In this document: piece after piece, positions 16,963-27,734 of the stretch | How positions within the stretch are numbered: position 1 is the stretch's first letter | Layout of the letters: each line of letters begins with the position of its first letter | Assembly: GCF_000716545.1 (NCBI RefSeq) | Contig: NZ_JNWZ01000066.1 | Location: 3,838 to 67,837, forward strand | Origin: Kitasatospora phosalacinea | Lineage (GTDB): Bacteria > Actinomycetota > Actinomycetes > Streptomycetales > Streptomycetaceae | Length of the DNA: 64,000 bases | Direction of reading: 5' to 3' | Notes under the pieces: model-generated | Seen by the model: the letters and a program-made list of their open reading frames with translations, nothing else | What the model was told of the DNA's origin: nothing | Databases searched by the model: none | Position numbers and translations under genes: made by a program

Positions 16963-16993
16963 TTCTTACGTTGATGAATTAAGTAAGTCAACG
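16963..16993 (-). promoter_or_regulatory. Shared galactomannan-locus operator with embedded minus-strand promoter, copy 1
   Basis: On the minus strand TTGACT (16986-16991), 17 bp and TAAGAA (16963-16968) form a near-consensus promoter. On the plus strand 16966-16993 matches 26201-26228 at 21 of 28 positions, sharing GAAT-N-AAG-N-AAGTCAAC. This copy also has a perfect inverted repeat CGTTGA-N13-TCAACG. It lies 35 bp upstream of the alpha-galactosidase. The 371-bp gap (16658-17028) contains no other clear feature. Confidence 0.6.
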
Positions 16994-17028
16994 ACGCGAC
17001 CGACCCACTCCTGTCAGGAGGCGCCGCT

Positions 17029-19212
17029 GTGCCGGCCGATTCGTTCATCTCCCTGCCCGCCGTGGTCCACCTGCGTGCCGCGGGCACCGCCCTGGTCCTC
17101 GACACCTCCGGAACCCGCCTGCCCCGCGTCCTGCACTGGGGGGCCGACCTGGGCGAGCTGTCGGCGGAGCACCTGCGCGCGCTGCGGCTCGCCTCGCTCC
17201 GGCAGCCGATCGGCTTCTCCATCGACGACCGCGTCGAGGTGTCCGTCCTGCCGGAGCAGTCGGCCGGCTGGCTGGGCACCCCCGGCCTGGTGGGCAACCG
17301 CGGCGGGGCGGCCTTCTCGTCCGCCTTCCAGGTCACCGGCACCGACCTGGTCTTCGACGAGGGCGCCGAGGGCGACCGCCCGGGCACCCTGGTCGTGCAG
17401 GCCCACGACCAGGCGGCCGCGCTCGACCTGGCGCTGACCGTCCAGCTCTCCCCCGAGGGCCTGGTGCGCCAGCGCGCCACCCTGACCAACCGGGCGGGCA
17501 CCCCGTTCTCCGTCGACGCGGTGAACCTGACCCTGCCCGTGCCGCCGGCCGCCGTCGAACTGCTCGACTTCACCGGCCACCACCTGCGCGAACGCAGCCC
17601 CCAGCGCACCGCCTTCACCCAGGGCCTGCGGGTCCGGGAGAACCGCACCGGCCGCACCGGCTACGACGCGGCCTACCTCCTCGCGGCGGGCACCCGGGGC
17701 TTCGGCAACCGCGGCGGCGACGTGTGGGCGGTGCACACCGCCTGGTCCGGCAACCACCGCACCTTCGCCGAGCGCACCTTCCACTCCGTCTCGCTGCTGG
17801 GCTCCGGGGAGCTGCTGCTGTCCGGCGAGGTGATCCTCGGCCCGGACGAGAGCTACTCCACGCCCTGGCAGTACGGCTCGTTCGGGCGCGGTCTGGACGA
17901 GGTCTCCGCGCGCTTCCACCGCCACCTGCGCGCCCGGCCGCACCACCCCTCCTCGCCCCGGCCGGTGGTCGTCAACACCTGGGAGGCGGTCTACTTCGAC
18001 CAGGACCTGGAGCGGCTCAAGCAGCTCGCGGACCGGGCGGCCGAGGTCGGCGCGGAACGGTTCGTCCTCGACGACGGCTGGTTCGGCGACCGCCGCGACG
18101 CCCGGCGGGCGCTCGGCGACTGGTACGTCTCGGACGAGGTGTGGCCGGACGGGCTGGGTCCGCTGACCGACCACGTCACCGGCCTCGGCATGCAGTTCGG
18201 GCTGTGGGTCGAGCCGGAGATGATCAACGAGGACTCCGACCTCGCCCGCGCCCACCCCGACTGGATCATGGCCACCGGGGGCCGCCTGCCGGGCGCCTCC
18301 CGCCACCAGCAGGTCCTCGACCTGGCCAGGCCGGAGGCGTTCGCCCACATCCTGGAGCGGCTGAGCGACCTGCTCTCCAGCTACCCGATCTCCTACCTGA
18401 AGTGGGACCACAACCGCGACCTCGTCGACGCCGGCCACCAGCCCGGGGGGCAGGCCGGGGTGCACGACCAGACCGTGGCCGTCTACCGGCTGCTGGACGA
18501 GCTGCGCGCCCGCCACCCCGGAGTGGAGATCGAGTCCTGCTCCTCCGGCGGCGGCCGGGTGGACCTCGGCATCCTGGAGCGGACGGACCGGGTGTGGGTG
18601 TCCGACTGCATCGACGCGCTGGAGCGGCAGCGGATCCAGCGCTGGACCAACGCGCTCGTCCCGCTGGAGCTGATGGGCACGCACGTCGGCTCGCCCGTCT
18701 CCCACACCACCGGCCGCGGCCACCCGCTGGACTTCCGCGGCGGCACGGCCCTGTTCGGCCACTTCGGGATCGAGTGGGACCTCACCGCCGCGCAGCCACA
18801 GGAGCTGGAGCGGCTGGGGCAGTGGGTGGCCCTCTACAAGGAGCTGCGGCCGCTGCTGCACTCGGGGACGTCCGTCCACGGCGACCACCCCGACCCGGCC
18901 TACCAGGTGCACGGCGTCGTCGCCCGGGACCGCTCGGAGGCGATCTACGCGCTGGTGGCGACCGGCACGTCCGAGTCCTACCCGACCGGTTCGGTGCAGC
19001 TGCCCGGGCTGGACCCGCGCGCCGTCTACCGGGTGCGCCCGCAGGCCCCCGGCGACGTGCCGGACGGCAACGCCCACCACTGGGGCCTGTTCCTGCCCTG
19101 GTGGACGCCGGAGGGCGTGGAGCTCCCGGGCGCCGCGCTCGCCGAGGCGGGCCTGCAGGCCCCGGCGCTCCACCCCGAGCGGCTGATCCTGCTGCGGGTC
19201 ACCCGCGTCTGA
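17029..19212 (+). CDS. Alpha-galactosidase, glycoside hydrolase family 36
   Basis: This 727-residue GH36 enzyme has an N-terminal beta-sandwich, a TIM barrel (NTWEAVYFDQD, FVLDDGWFG, FGLWVEPEMIN) and a C-terminal beta domain. The predicted nucleophile is Asp460 in LKWDHNR and the acid/base Asp526 in VWVSDCIDALERQ. The ESCSSGGGRVDLG block is diagnostic. It has no signal peptide, so it works inside the cell. It would remove alpha-1,6-galactose from imported galacto-oligosaccharides such as galactomannan fragments. The GTG start is supported by AGGAGG at 17016-17021. The upstream motif ties it to the importer at 20530-26108. Confidence 0.95.
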   Translation: MPADSFISLPAVVHLRAAGTALVLDTSGTRLPRVLHWGADLGELSAEHLRALRLASLRQPIGFSIDDRVEVSVLPEQSAGWLGTPGLVGNRGGAAFSSAFQVTGTDLVFDEGAEGDRPGTLVVQAHDQAAALDLALTVQLSPEGLVRQRATLTNRAGTPFSVDAVNLTLPVPPAAVELLDFTGHHLRERSPQRTAFTQGLRVRENRTGRTGYDAAYLLAAGTRGFGNRGGDVWAVHTAWSGNHRTFAERTFHSVSLLGSGELLLSGEVILGPDESYSTPWQYGSFGRGLDEVSARFHRHLRARPHHPSSPRPVVVNTWEAVYFDQDLERLKQLADRAAEVGAERFVLDDGWFGDRRDARRALGDWYVSDEVWPDGLGPLTDHVTGLGMQFGLWVEPEMINEDSDLARAHPDWIMATGGRLPGASRHQQVLDLARPEAFAHILERLSDLLSSYPISYLKWDHNRDLVDAGHQPGGQAGVHDQTVAVYRLLDELRARHPGVEIESCSSGGGRVDLGILERTDRVWVSDCIDALERQRIQRWTNALVPLELMGTHVGSPVSHTTGRGHPLDFRGGTALFGHFGIEWDLTAAQPQELERLGQWVALYKELRPLLHSGTSVHGDHPDPAYQVHGVVARDRSEAIYALVATGTSESYPTGSVQLPGLDPRAVYRVRPQAPGDVPDGNAHHWGLFLPWWTPEGVELPGAALAEAGLQAPALHPERLILLRVTRV

Positions 19213-19243
19213 CGCCCGCGCCGCCCGCCCGGCCCGACGCCCG

Positions 19244-19282
19244 ACGCCCCGCCCCCGGTCCGCGCACCGGAGGGCGGGGCGT
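19244..19282. terminator. Hairpin terminator after the alpha-galactosidase
   Basis: ACGCCCCGCCC (19244-19254) pairs with GGGCGGGGCGT (19272-19282), with an inner CCGGT/ACCGG extension. It starts 31 nt after the stop codon. Confidence 0.75.
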
Positions 19283-19471
19283 TCCCGCGGGCCGTGCCGA
19301 CCGCTCGCCCGCGTACGAGTCAGCGTGCACCACCTCGTACGGGTGACCGTGCGCGAAGTTGATGCGGTGACCGGCTGCTGTTCGCGAGCCCGCTGCGGTC
19401 GGTTCGGGTTGTTTGCAGTGGAGGTCAAGCCCGGGAAAAGTGCGGGGATTGTGGGGGATTCCCCGGAGGGC

Positions 19472-19485
19472 CGATCAGCTGATCG
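19472..19485. promoter_or_regulatory. 14-bp palindrome upstream of the small membrane protein
   Basis: CGATCAGCTGATCG is a perfect palindrome about 85 bp before the ATG at 19570. It may be a regulatory site. Apart from this and the terminator at 19244-19282, I see nothing in the 19213-19569 gap. Confidence 0.35.
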
Positions 19486-19569
19486 AAGGGGAATGTCGAC
19501 TGACTACCCTTCGGTGGTCACCGTTTCGGTGATCATTCGCATGTGTCTGCCACGGGGGGTTACCCGCTC

Positions 19570-20151
19570 ATGTCCGCACCGCCGCCCTACCCGAACCAGC
19601 CGTACGGGCAGCCGCCGGCCCCGCAGCCGTACGGCGCTCAGCCCTACGGCGGTCAGCCCTACGGCGGTCAGCCCACCTATGGTCAGCCGCCCGTGTCCGG
19701 GTCGCAGCCGCACGCGCCGTACGTCCAGCAGCCCGCGCCCGGACCACGCCCGCCGGCCGGTCCGTCGGCGCCGCGGCGCCGGAGCCCGGTGCAGGCGTTG
19801 CTGTCCGCCGGCATCGTGCTGGCGGTCTTCGGTGGCGGTGCCTGGTACGTGTGGGACTACAACACGAGCCCCACCGGCGGAAAGGCCAAGGCGGAGGCGT
19901 CGCAGTCCGCGCGGGCGGCCGAGGCCAAGACGCACGATCCGGAGATCGGGGACTGCGTCAAGGTCGCCGATCCGGAGGGGCATCCGGTGCCGACCGTCGT
20001 GGACTGCGCCTCTCCCGAGGCCGAGTACAAGATGGCGGACCAACTGCTCGGTGAGGACAAGCACTGCGGCGAGAAGTTCGACTACGGCATCCGGTACGTC
20101 TCCAGCCGCAGGATCGACTCCACGCTCTGCTTCACCAAGATCCGCCACTGA
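19570..20151 (+). CDS. Membrane-anchored protein with Pro/Gly/Tyr/Gln-rich N-terminus and small extracytoplasmic domain
   Basis: This 193-residue protein begins with about 65 residues of PYGGQP-type repeats. One membrane span follows (VQALLSAGIVLAVFGGGAWYVW), then a small domain with four Cys (GDCVKVAD, VVDCASPEAEY, KHCGEKF, TLCFTK), probably outside the cell. This layout matches the LppU/SCO3897-like proteins of Streptomyces, which have no known function. The ATG at 19570 has a G-rich stretch about 9 nt upstream; an earlier start at 19543 is possible. It seems unrelated to the flanking sugar genes. Confidence 0.8.
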   Translation: MSAPPPYPNQPYGQPPAPQPYGAQPYGGQPYGGQPTYGQPPVSGSQPHAPYVQQPAPGPRPPAGPSAPRRRSPVQALLSAGIVLAVFGGGAWYVWDYNTSPTGGKAKAEASQSARAAEAKTHDPEIGDCVKVADPEGHPVPTVVDCASPEAEYKMADQLLGEDKHCGEKFDYGIRYVSSRRIDSTLCFTKIRH

Positions 20152-20365
20152 GGCCGCCGCGGGCCTGAGCCCGAAGCGCCGCCCCGGCCCCGGCCCCGGC
20201 TACCGGAACGTGCGGTGCCGCCGCCGGGCGCAGGCGCGGCGGTACAGGGGGTACGCCGTGCGGTGGTGGGCGGCGAGGCAGACTTCGCTGAGCCAGGTCA
20301 TGAGTGGTGCACCCGACCCCGTACGGACCGGAGCGCTCGGAGCAGTACGCCGACAGGACGTGCCG

Positions 20366-20398
20366 AAGTGCCGCGGAGGGGGTTCCTCCGCGGCACTT
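20366..20398. terminator. Bidirectional hairpin terminator
   Basis: AAGTGCCGCGGAGG (20366-20379), a 5-nt loop and its perfect complement (20385-20398) form a 14-bp stem. It lies between the convergent genes ending at 20151 and 20530. The rest of this 378-bp gap looks empty. Confidence 0.8.
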
Positions 20399-20529
20399 GG
20401 GGTGGGCCGGGGCAGTGTTGCGCCGCTGCCCCGGCCCGGTTCTCCGCCCCGCCGGGGTCCGGTCCGACGGGGCGGGGAACGGTCCGGGGCCCGGGCCGGT
20501 GCGGGCCGGGCCGGTGTTCGGCCGTGCTG

Positions 20530-21419
20530 TCAGGCGGCGGCGGGCTGGTCGGCGTCGATGTCGATCCACCGTCCGGCGTCGTGGTCGTAGGTGAGGTGGT
20601 CGCGGTCGGTGGCGGCCTTGGGTTCCGGCTCCGCCGAGCGCAGGCGTCCGCGCAGTTCGGGGTTGGGGGCGGCGGCGGCCAGGGTCCGGGTGTAGGGGTG
20701 GTGGGGATCGAGGATGACCGCGTCGGCGGGGCCGCGCTCGACGATCCGGCCGCGGTTCATGACCAGGATGTCGTCGGAGAAGTGGCGTGCGGTGGCGAGG
20801 TCGTGGGTGATGTAGAGGACGGCGAGGCGGTCCTCCTGCTGCAGGCGGGCCAGCAGGTTGAGGACGCCGAGCCGGCTGGAGACGTCCAGCATGGAGACGG
20901 GTTCGTCGGCGACGATCACCTGGGCGCCGGGGGCCAGGGCCCGGGCGATGGCGACGCGCTGGCGCTGGCCGCCGGAGAGTTCGTGCGGGCGGCGGTCCAT
21001 CAGCGCGGTGGGGAGGTTGACCCGTTCCAGCAGTTGGGCCGCCTGTTCGCGGACCTCCTCGCGCCCCTCGGCCCGGCCGTGCAGCAGCAGGGGGCGGGCC
21101 AGGTGGTGCTCGATGCTGTGGAACGGGTTGAGGGAGGCGAACGGGTCCTGGAAGACCATCTGCACGTGGTCGCGGTAGGCGCGGTCGCGGACCGGTTCGC
21201 CGTCCGGGCCGAGGGCCGTGATGGTGCCGGAGGTGGGCTTCTCCAGCCGGGCGATCATGCGGGCGACGGTGGACTTGCCCGAGCCGGAGGCTCCGACGAC
21301 GGCGACGGTGCGCCCCGGCACCAGGGTGAACGTGACCTTGTGCACGGCCCGCAGGGTGCTGCGGCGCAGCCCGGAGCGGAGGGTGAACTCCTTGACGAGG
21401 TCGCGTACTTCGAGTGTGG

Positions 21420-21423
<4 letters not shown>
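20530..21423 (-). CDS. ABC transporter ATP-binding protein, OppF type
   Basis: A 297-residue ATPase with Walker A GASGSGKST, signature LSGGQRQRVAIARAL, Walker B VIVADEPVSMLD and the switch His in YITHDLAT. It is the last gene of the five-gene importer operon 26108-20530. Its ATG at 21423 overlaps the upstream stop (ATGA). The second ATPase has SMLD in place of the usual SALD, a conservative change. It energises uptake, probably of manno- or galactomanno-oligosaccharides judging from the flanking enzymes. Confidence 0.93.
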
Positions 21424-22363
<940 letters not shown>

Positions 22364-22367
<4 letters not shown>

Positions 22368-23362
22368 GCGGCGGTGCTCCTGACGGCGTGGTTCGGGCTG
22401 CGGTCCGCCTTCTCGGGGGTGTTGCGTCGGCGGCCGGGCCTGCGCAGCCGGGGGTTGATGATCTCGTCGAGGCTGAGGTTGACCAGGGCGAGTCCGCAGC
22501 CGAGGGCGGCGATGATCAGGCCGGGCGGGACGAACCACCACCAGGCGTCGCGCTGGAGGGCGAAGCCGTTCTGGGCGAAGTACAGCATGGTGCCGAGCGT
22601 GGAGGAGTTGGAGGCGCCCAGGCCGAGGAAGGACAGGCCCGCTTCGCTGAGGATGGCCGCGACCACCGAGAAGACGAACTGGGAGGCGAGGACGGGCAGC
22701 AGGTTGGGCAGGATCTCCACGCAGATCACCCGCCAGGGCTTCTCGCCCGCGACCTTGGCCGCGGCGACGTAGTCGCGGTTGCGCACCGAGAGGGTCTGGG
22801 CGCGCAGGACGCGGGCGGCCGACGCCCAGCCGGTGAGGGCGAGGACGAGGACCACGGTCCAGGAGCCGCGCTGTTCGGCGGGGACGAAGCCGGAGATGAC
22901 GATGACCAGCGGCAGGCCGGGAATGACCAGCATGACGTTGGACAGGAGCGAGAACGCCTCGTCGACGAGACCGCCGGCGTAGCCGCCGACCACGCCGACC
23001 AGGGCGGACAGGGCGGTGGCCAGGACGCCGACGAACAGGCCGATCTGCAGTGAGCCGCGGGTGGCGCGGGTGAGCTGGTCGAGGACGTCCTGGCCGGTCT
23101 GGGTGGTGCCGAGCCAGTGGTCGCCGCTGGGGCCGGTCAGCCCGATGTTGCGGATGGTGTTGGGGTCGCCGGCCAGCAGCGGGCCCAGCAGGCCGAACAG
23201 GGCGACGGCGGCCACCAGGCCGAGGCCGATGGCGAGTTTCGGCGTCCACGTCGGGAGCACGGCCCGCCATCCGGTGCGTCGGCCGGAGGGGGGCGCGGTG
23301 GTGCCCGGTGCGCCGGGCGGCAGGTCCGCCAGGCCGTCGGGCAGGGGGAGTTGGGTCGTCAC
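22364..23362 (-). CDS. ABC transporter permease, OppC type
   Basis: A 332-residue permease with a Pro-rich cytoplasmic N-terminus of about 45 residues. A first span (LGLVAAVALFGLLGPLLAG), the WLGTTQTGQDVLDQL motif, about five more spans and a LSFLGLGASN block follow. These are OppC-type hallmarks. The C-terminus is basic. It lies 16 nt after the partner permease and overlaps the ATPase downstream by 4 nt. Confidence 0.93.
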
Positions 23363-23378
23363 GGGTGGTTCCTTCCGC

Positions 23379-24368
23379 TCAGTTGCCCGCTCGGGTACGG
23401 GGGTCGATCAGCCCGTACAGGAGGTCCACGAGCAGGTTGGCACCCAGGACCGCGACGGTGATGACGAGGAAGATGCCCTGCATCAGCGCGTAGTCGTTGT
23501 TCTCCACGGCCTGCAGGAGGCGGCCGCCGATGCCGGGGTAGGAGAAGACCTGCTCGGTCATGACCGAGCCGGACACCACGAACCCGAGGGAGGTGGCGAA
23601 GCCCGCGACGGAGGGGAGGGCCGCGTTGCGGGCGGCGTAGCGGATCATGACGCGGCGGTTGCGCAGGCCCTTGGCCCGGGCGGTGAGGATGTAGTCCTCG
23701 GCTGCGGTGGAGACCATCATGTTGCGCATGCCCAGCAGCCAGCCGCCGACGGAGGAGATCACGATGGTCAGCGCGGGCAGGATGCCGTGCTGGACGGCGG
23801 AGGAGACGAAGTCCCAGTTCCATCCGATGTCGTAGGTGACGTCGTAGCCGCCGAGGAGCGGGAACCAGTTCAGGGTGGAGGACAGCAGGGCGGCGAGGAT
23901 CAGGGCCAGCCAGAAGTAGGGCACGGCCGCCAGCACGGTGGTGCCGGGGATGATCGAGTCGAGCCAGGAGCCGCGCTTCCAGCCGACCAGGGCCCCGAGG
24001 GTGAGGCCGAGGACGAAGGAGATCAGCGTCGCGAGTCCGACCAGGGCGATGGTCCAGGGCAGGGACTGCCCGATCACGTCGGACACCTTGGCCGGGTAGG
24101 CGCTGACCGAGATCCCGAAGTCCCCGTGCAGCAGGTTGTTCAGGTAGGACAGGTACTGCTGGGCGAGCGAGTCGCTGTGGTCGGCTCCGAGGAGGAGCTC
24201 GTACGATCTGCGCACCGATGGACCGACGGTACCGCCGCGCTGCTGCAGCTTCGCCATCAGGATGTCCACCGGGTTGCCCGGCATCATCCGGGGGATGAAG
24301 AAGTTGAGTGTGACGGCCGCCCACAGGGCGACGAGATAGAAACCGGTCTTGCGGGCGTAGTACCTCAT
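23379..24368 (-). CDS. ABC transporter permease, OppB type
   Basis: A 329-residue permease opening with YARKTGFYLVALWAAVTLNF and the conserved MPGNPVDILMAKL. Six membrane spans and an EAA loop (YILTARAKGLRNRRVMIRYAARNAALP) follow. It starts 57 nt after the binding-protein gene. OppB-like permeases with this N-terminus occur in sugar-oligomer as well as peptide importers, so the substrate must be taken from context. Confidence 0.93.
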   Translation of the reverse strand: MRYYARKTGFYLVALWAAVTLNFFIPRMMPGNPVDILMAKLQQRGGTVGPSVRRSYELLLGADHSDSLAQQYLSYLNNLLHGDFGISVSAYPAKVSDVIGQSLPWTIALVGLATLISFVLGLTLGALVGWKRGSWLDSIIPGTTVLAAVPYFWLALILAALLSSTLNWFPLLGGYDVTYDIGWNWDFVSSAVQHGILPALTIVISSVGGWLLGMRNMMVSTAAEDYILTARAKGLRNRRVMIRYAARNAALPSVAGFATSLGFVVSGSVMTEQVFSYPGIGGRLLQAVENNDYALMQGIFLVITVAVLGANLLVDLLYGLIDPRTRAGN

Positions 24369-24425
24369 CGGCTGCTACCGATCATGTTGCGCTCCTCCTC
24401 GACAGCGTGTTCACTTCCCTGCGCC

Positions 24426-26108
24426 TCACTTGGCGGGCTTGAGGTGCAGGAAGATCTCGGAGTTGTCGGGCCGGCCCCAGACGGCGGGGAACGCGTAGAG
24501 GTTGTCCTGGGTGGGCCATCCGGTGAACTTGCCGGTGTTGAACTCGCTGGTGGTGCCGCCGGTGAGCAGCGGGATGTAGGGCATCGACTTCTCGATCTCG
24601 GCCTGGATCGTGTCGTAGTAGGGCTGCCGGGCCGCGGTGTCCTCGGGGTCGATGACCTTGAGGGCGTCCAGGGCGGCGTCGACGTCGGCGTTCTTGAACC
24701 GGGCGAAGTTGGGGTTGGCGGCCTCGCCGACGGGGGCGGTGGTCTTGGAGGAGAAGAAGTAGCTGTACGGGTAGTAGGGGTCGGGGGCCGGGCCCTGCGA
24801 CAGGGAGTCGATGAGCAGTTCGTACTGGCCGCGGCCGCGCGCGTCCGACCACTCGTTCCACGACACCTGCTGGACGGTCAGCTTGATGCCGGCCTTCTTG
24901 AGCTGTTCGCCGATGGTGGTGACCGCGGTGATGTAGTCGGTCCATCCGGAGACGACCTTGACGGTGAGGGTGAGCTTCTCGCCGTTCTTGGCGTAGACGC
25001 CGTCGGATCCCTTGGTGTAGCCGGCCTCCTCCAGCAGTCGGCTCGCCTTGTCGGCCTGCGGGTCCATCGGGGCGACCTGGTCGGTGAGCTTGGAGGACAG
25101 CAGCGCCTTGTCGCGCGCGACCAGGGCGTAGCCGGGCGAGATCTCGCTGGCGGTGTTCTCGAAGGCCAGCGCGTTGAGCTGGGTGCGGTCGATGGCGTAG
25201 TAGATCGCCTTGCGCACCGCCGGGTCGGTCTGCGGTCCGGTGCAGCCGAGTTCGGCGTTGGAGCAGGTGAACAGCGCGGCCTGGTTCATGGGCACGGTGA
25301 TGGCCTGGTAGCCGGGGTAGTTCTTCGCGACGTCCTTGATGTCGGGGACCGGGCCCGTCTGCCAGTCGATCTGGCCAGCCTTCAGGGCGTCGGCGCCGGA
25401 CTGGTTGCCGGAGAGCGCGACGAAGCGGATCTTCTTGAGCGCGGGGGCGCCCCCGTAGTAGTCGGGATTGGCCTCCAGGGTGAACGCCTGCGGCTTGAAG
25501 TCGGCGAGCTTGAACGGACCGGTGCCCACCGGGTTCTTCATGACGTCCTCGGAGGGCTTGGCGAGCGTCGACCAGATGTGCTTGGGCACGATCCAGAACC
25601 GGCCGAGGATCTGCGGGCCGTCGCTGAAGGACGGCTTGTCGAAGGCGATCTTCACGTGGGTCTCGTCGACCGCGGTGGCGGTGCCCGCGTACCCGGTGCT
25701 GTTCATCTCCGGGTTCTTGCGGATCATGTCGAGGGTGAAGACGACGTCGTCGGCGGTGAACTTCTGCCCGTCGGTCCACTTGGCGTCGGGGCGCAGCGTG
25801 ACCGAGAGCTCGGTGCCCTCCTTGTTCCAGGAGTACTCCGTCCCCAGCCGCGGCGTGGGGTCGTCCTTGTGCGCGACGTTGTAGAAGAACAGCGGCTCGT
25901 ACACCGTGCCGGGGCCGTCGATGACGGTCGGCGAGTAGGGGTTGAAGTTGATCTGGTAGTCGCCGCTCTGGCCGGTGTAGGCGATCAGCGTGTCGGAGTT
26001 GCCGCCGCCGGACTTGCTGCCGCCACCGCCGCATCCGGTCAGGACGAGACCGAGGGACAGCGCCCCCACGACGGTGAGGCGACGGGAGGCTCTGCGAAAT
26101 CTGGACAT
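24426..26108 (-). CDS. Family-5 extracellular solute-binding lipoprotein, probable oligosaccharide binder
   Basis: A 560-residue lipoprotein with start MSRFRRASRRLTVVGALSL and lipobox LTGC followed by a Gly/Ser linker. The body is a standard SBP_bac_5 fold (NPYSPTVIDGPGTVYEPLF, DAKWTDGQKFTADDVVFTL). The ATG at 26108 is preferred over 26195 because the predicted transcription start is near 26190. Family-5 proteins that bind beta-mannosides and other glycans are known in Thermotoga. The neighbours here (alpha-galactosidase, ROK regulator, ROK kinase, mannanases) point to manno- or galactomanno-oligosaccharides, which is an inference. Confidence 0.9.
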   Translation of the reverse strand: MSRFRRASRRLTVVGALSLGLVLTGCGGGGSKSGGGNSDTLIAYTGQSGDYQINFNPYSPTVIDGPGTVYEPLFFYNVAHKDDPTPRLGTEYSWNKEGTELSVTLRPDAKWTDGQKFTADDVVFTLDMIRKNPEMNSTGYAGTATAVDETHVKIAFDKPSFSDGPQILGRFWIVPKHIWSTLAKPSEDVMKNPVGTGPFKLADFKPQAFTLEANPDYYGGAPALKKIRFVALSGNQSGADALKAGQIDWQTGPVPDIKDVAKNYPGYQAITVPMNQAALFTCSNAELGCTGPQTDPAVRKAIYYAIDRTQLNALAFENTASEISPGYALVARDKALLSSKLTDQVAPMDPQADKASRLLEEAGYTKGSDGVYAKNGEKLTLTVKVVSGWTDYITAVTTIGEQLKKAGIKLTVQQVSWNEWSDARGRGQYELLIDSLSQGPAPDPYYPYSYFFSSKTTAPVGEAANPNFARFKNADVDAALDALKVIDPEDTAARQPYYDTIQAEIEKSMPYIPLLTGGTTSEFNTGKFTGWPTQDNLYAFPAVWGRPDNSEIFLHLKPAK

Positions 26109-26197
26109 GTCAGCCACTCTCTTGAGGCGGTGCGGGCCGGACGGCCGGGGGTTTCGGGGGGCGTCCGCAGAAGACGGAGCACGGTGATGTGGCAAGA

Positions 26198-26228
26198 TTG
26201 TTAAGGTGGCGAATAAAGAAAGTCAACA
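26198..26228 (-). promoter_or_regulatory. Importer promoter overlapping the shared 28-bp operator, copy 2
   Basis: Minus-strand TTGACT (26221-26226), 17 bp and TAACAA (26198-26203) make a near-consensus promoter for the binding-protein gene, with a leader of about 80 nt. The same bases (26201-26228, plus strand) match the motif upstream of the alpha-galactosidase at 21 of 28 positions. The ROK repressor encoded at 26388 is the obvious candidate to bind here. Confidence 0.65.
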
Positions 26229-26387
26229 CTTCGACGCCACCGAGTTACCGGCACACCCGGCCCGGCACGCTCCCTCCGGGGAGCGGCGCCCACCGCGGTG
26301 GACCGGGCGTCACTGTCACTAAACTGGGCGGAGCCGGAGCATCCGGCCGAAAGCGCAGCGCCCGCACGGGCGCCGGGGAGGATCTTG

Positions 26388-27686
26388 ATGGGCGGTCCGT
26401 CGAGGGACATGCCGCACGCGACCAGCCGTGCCGCCGTCCTGGACGTCATCAGGGCGGCGGGGACGATCAGCCGCGTCCGGCTGATCGAGGCCACCGGGTT
26501 CACCGGCGCCACGATCTCCACCGTGGTGCGGCGCCTGATCGACGACGGCCTGGTCACCGAGGTGGGACGTGCGGAGTCCACCGGTGGCAAACCCCGCACC
26601 CTGCTGGCCCTGAACGAGAGCTCCCGCTACGCCGTCGGCATCCACCTGGACCACTCCGGCATCACCTACGTGCTGACCGATCTCGGCGGCTCCGTGGTGG
26701 CCCGGATGTCGCGGGCCGGTGTGGGCACGGACGACCCGCCCGTGGTGGTGGCCCGGATGGCCGACGCCGTGCACAAGCTCGTCCAGGGCGTGGGCATCAG
26801 CCCCGACCTGGTCCTGGGGCTGGGCCTGGTGGCCCCCGGCCCGCTGACGCCCTCCAGCGGCATGCGGCTGACGCCGCCGACGATGCGCCACTGGGAGGAG
26901 TTCCCGCTGGACCAGGCGCTGGCCGAGGCCGTGGGCCTGCCCGTCATCCTGGAGAACGACGCCACCGCGGCCGCCCTCGGCGAGCACTGGTCGGGCGTCA
27001 TGCGCGACGCCGCCAGCTTCGCGGCGCTCTACATCGGTACCGGCATCGGGTCGGGGCTGATGATCGACGGCGCCTCGTACCGCGGCGGGAGCGGCAACGC
27101 CGGCGAGATCGGGCACATCTGCCTGGACGCCAACGGCCCCGACTGCTGGTGCGGCGCCCGCGGGTGCACCGAGGCGCTGGCCGGCCCGGCCGCCGTGGTG
27201 ACCCAGGCCCGGGCCGACGCGAACATCGCCCGCGCCGCCGGGCTGACCCAGGGCCCGGGCGGCCAACGCCCCTCGGTGGCAGCCGACTTCGACGCCGTCG
27301 CCCGGGCCGCCCGGCTCGGCGACACCGGCGCCCGCGACCTGCTGGAGACCTCCGCCCGCTGGCTCGCCCTGGCCGCCCGCACCCTCGCCAACATCATGGA
27401 CCTCGAACACCTCGTGCTCACCGGCCCGAGCCTGGCCATCGCCGGGTCCTTCTACCTCCCCATCGTCCAGGAGGAACTCGACCGGGCCTTCTTCGCCCGC
27501 GCCGCCCACCCGGTACGGGTGCGGCTGTCGGCATCGCCCGCCACCGCTCCGGCGATCGGCGCGGCGACCATGATGCTGCGCGCCGAACTGGTACCCCTGC
27601 GGCAGAACGGCATCCCGCTCCCCGGCACCTACGGCGAGGCCGAGTCGACGGCCCCCGCCACCGCCCCGGCCCGCGCGGGCCGGTAG
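26388..27686 (+). CDS. ROK-family transcriptional repressor
   Basis: This 432-residue protein has an N-terminal winged helix (SRAAVLDVIRAAGTISRVRL, TGATISTVVRRLIDDGLVTE) fused to a ROK sugar-binding domain. It carries the zinc motif CWCGARGCTE and the GTGIGSGLMIDG loop. The ATG at 26388 has GGAGG 6 nt upstream. It is divergent from the sugar importer operon and separated from it by the conserved operator/promoter. By analogy with NagC/Mlc and XylR it would release DNA when a sugar or sugar phosphate binds. The tail after residue 400 is low-complexity Ala/Pro. Confidence 0.93.
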   Translation: MGGPSRDMPHATSRAAVLDVIRAAGTISRVRLIEATGFTGATISTVVRRLIDDGLVTEVGRAESTGGKPRTLLALNESSRYAVGIHLDHSGITYVLTDLGGSVVARMSRAGVGTDDPPVVVARMADAVHKLVQGVGISPDLVLGLGLVAPGPLTPSSGMRLTPPTMRHWEEFPLDQALAEAVGLPVILENDATAAALGEHWSGVMRDAASFAALYIGTGIGSGLMIDGASYRGGSGNAGEIGHICLDANGPDCWCGARGCTEALAGPAAVVTQARADANIARAAGLTQGPGGQRPSVAADFDAVARAARLGDTGARDLLETSARWLALAARTLANIMDLEHLVLTGPSLAIAGSFYLPIVQEELDRAFFARAAHPVRVRLSASPATAPAIGAATMMLRAELVPLRQNGIPLPGTYGEAESTAPATAPARAGR

Positions 27687-27734
27687 GCGCGCCCGCCGCA
27701 CCGCACCGCTTCCGGCAGGCCACCCCGCCCGGAG